Shown: positions 5,441 through 5,468 of the stretch, piece after piece
Layout: each line of letters begins with the position of its first letter
Numbering within the stretch: position 1 is the stretch's first letter
NCBI GenBank assembly: GCA_023701165.1
Contig: JAMPXL010000101.1
Location: 1-5,468 of the forward strand
Reading direction: 5' to 3'
Source of the DNA: Geothrix sp.
Lineage (GTDB): Bacteria; Acidobacteriota; Holophagae; Holophagales; Holophagaceae
DNA: 5,468 nucleotides
The notes under the pieces: model-generated
Databases searched by the model: none
What the model was told of the DNA's origin: nothing
What the model saw: only the letters and a program-made list of their open reading frames with translations
Made by a program: the position numbers and the translations under genes

Positions 5441-5468
5441 AAGGGGTAGAAGGGTTGAGAAGGGTTTA
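5440..5468 (-). repeat. Short repeat in the 23S-5S spacer
   Basis: The minus strand shows AACCCTTC twice and a variant CCCCTTC, spaced 9-10 bases apart, directly before the 5S 5' end. The spacing is close to one DNA helical turn. It may be part of rRNA processing or simple low-complexity spacer; the window ends here, so its full length is unknown. Confidence 0.4.

Noticed and set aside
1..5468. CRISPR array, mobile element, tRNA gene or a new defence-type cassette
   Set aside because: No spaced repeats, transposase, integrase or tRNA-like clover was seen; apart from the gaps described, the window is filled by recognised translation genes.

Overview
The window is one strand-coherent block of the core translation machinery. 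Every gene lies on the minus strand, so the biological order runs right to left: 5S rRNA, thrS, infC, rpmI, rplT, pheS, pheT (cut by the left edge). The organism is a GC-rich bacterium. The order thrS-infC-rpmI-rplT-pheS-pheT is widespread in bacteria and does not identify a phylum. Product styles and the 5S sequence would fit Acidobacteriota of the Holophaga/Geothrix type, but that is a weak guess.

Region by region, in the direction of transcription: 5441-5468 is the end of the 23S-5S spacer, with a short repeated AACCCTTC motif. 5326-5440 is 5S rRNA. 5287-5316 is a strong hairpin that probably ends the rRNA operon. Immediately behind it, 5269-5284 is a perfect palindrome that also contains an extended -10 promoter for thrS. 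thrS (3332-5245) is complete, with its editing and zinc residues intact. A 74-base gap leads to infC (2673-3257), which starts with the rare codon ATT. rpmI (2459-2662) follows after 10 bases. A 172-base gap (2287-2458) then holds two adjacent perfect hairpins and a sequence resembling the L20-binding site of 23S rRNA, just before rplT (1939-2286). A terminator-like hairpin with a GUGA loop (1888-1911) separates rplT from pheS (800-1870). pheT overlaps pheS by one base and runs off the left edge.

Functionally the block joins two aminoacyl-tRNA synthetases (Thr and Phe), initiation factor 3 and the large-subunit proteins L35 and L20. The sequence suggests several separate control points: an unusual infC start (classic IF3 autoregulation), a candidate L20 operator placed between rpmI and rplT, and a terminator or attenuator before pheST. 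The most unusual coding feature is PheT: it appears to lack the roughly 110-residue EMAP/OB-type tRNA-binding domain (B2) that normally interrupts its N-terminal domain. No mobile element, CRISPR array, tRNA gene or unknown gene cassette was found; this is a housekeeping region whose interest lies in its regulation and in the short PheT.
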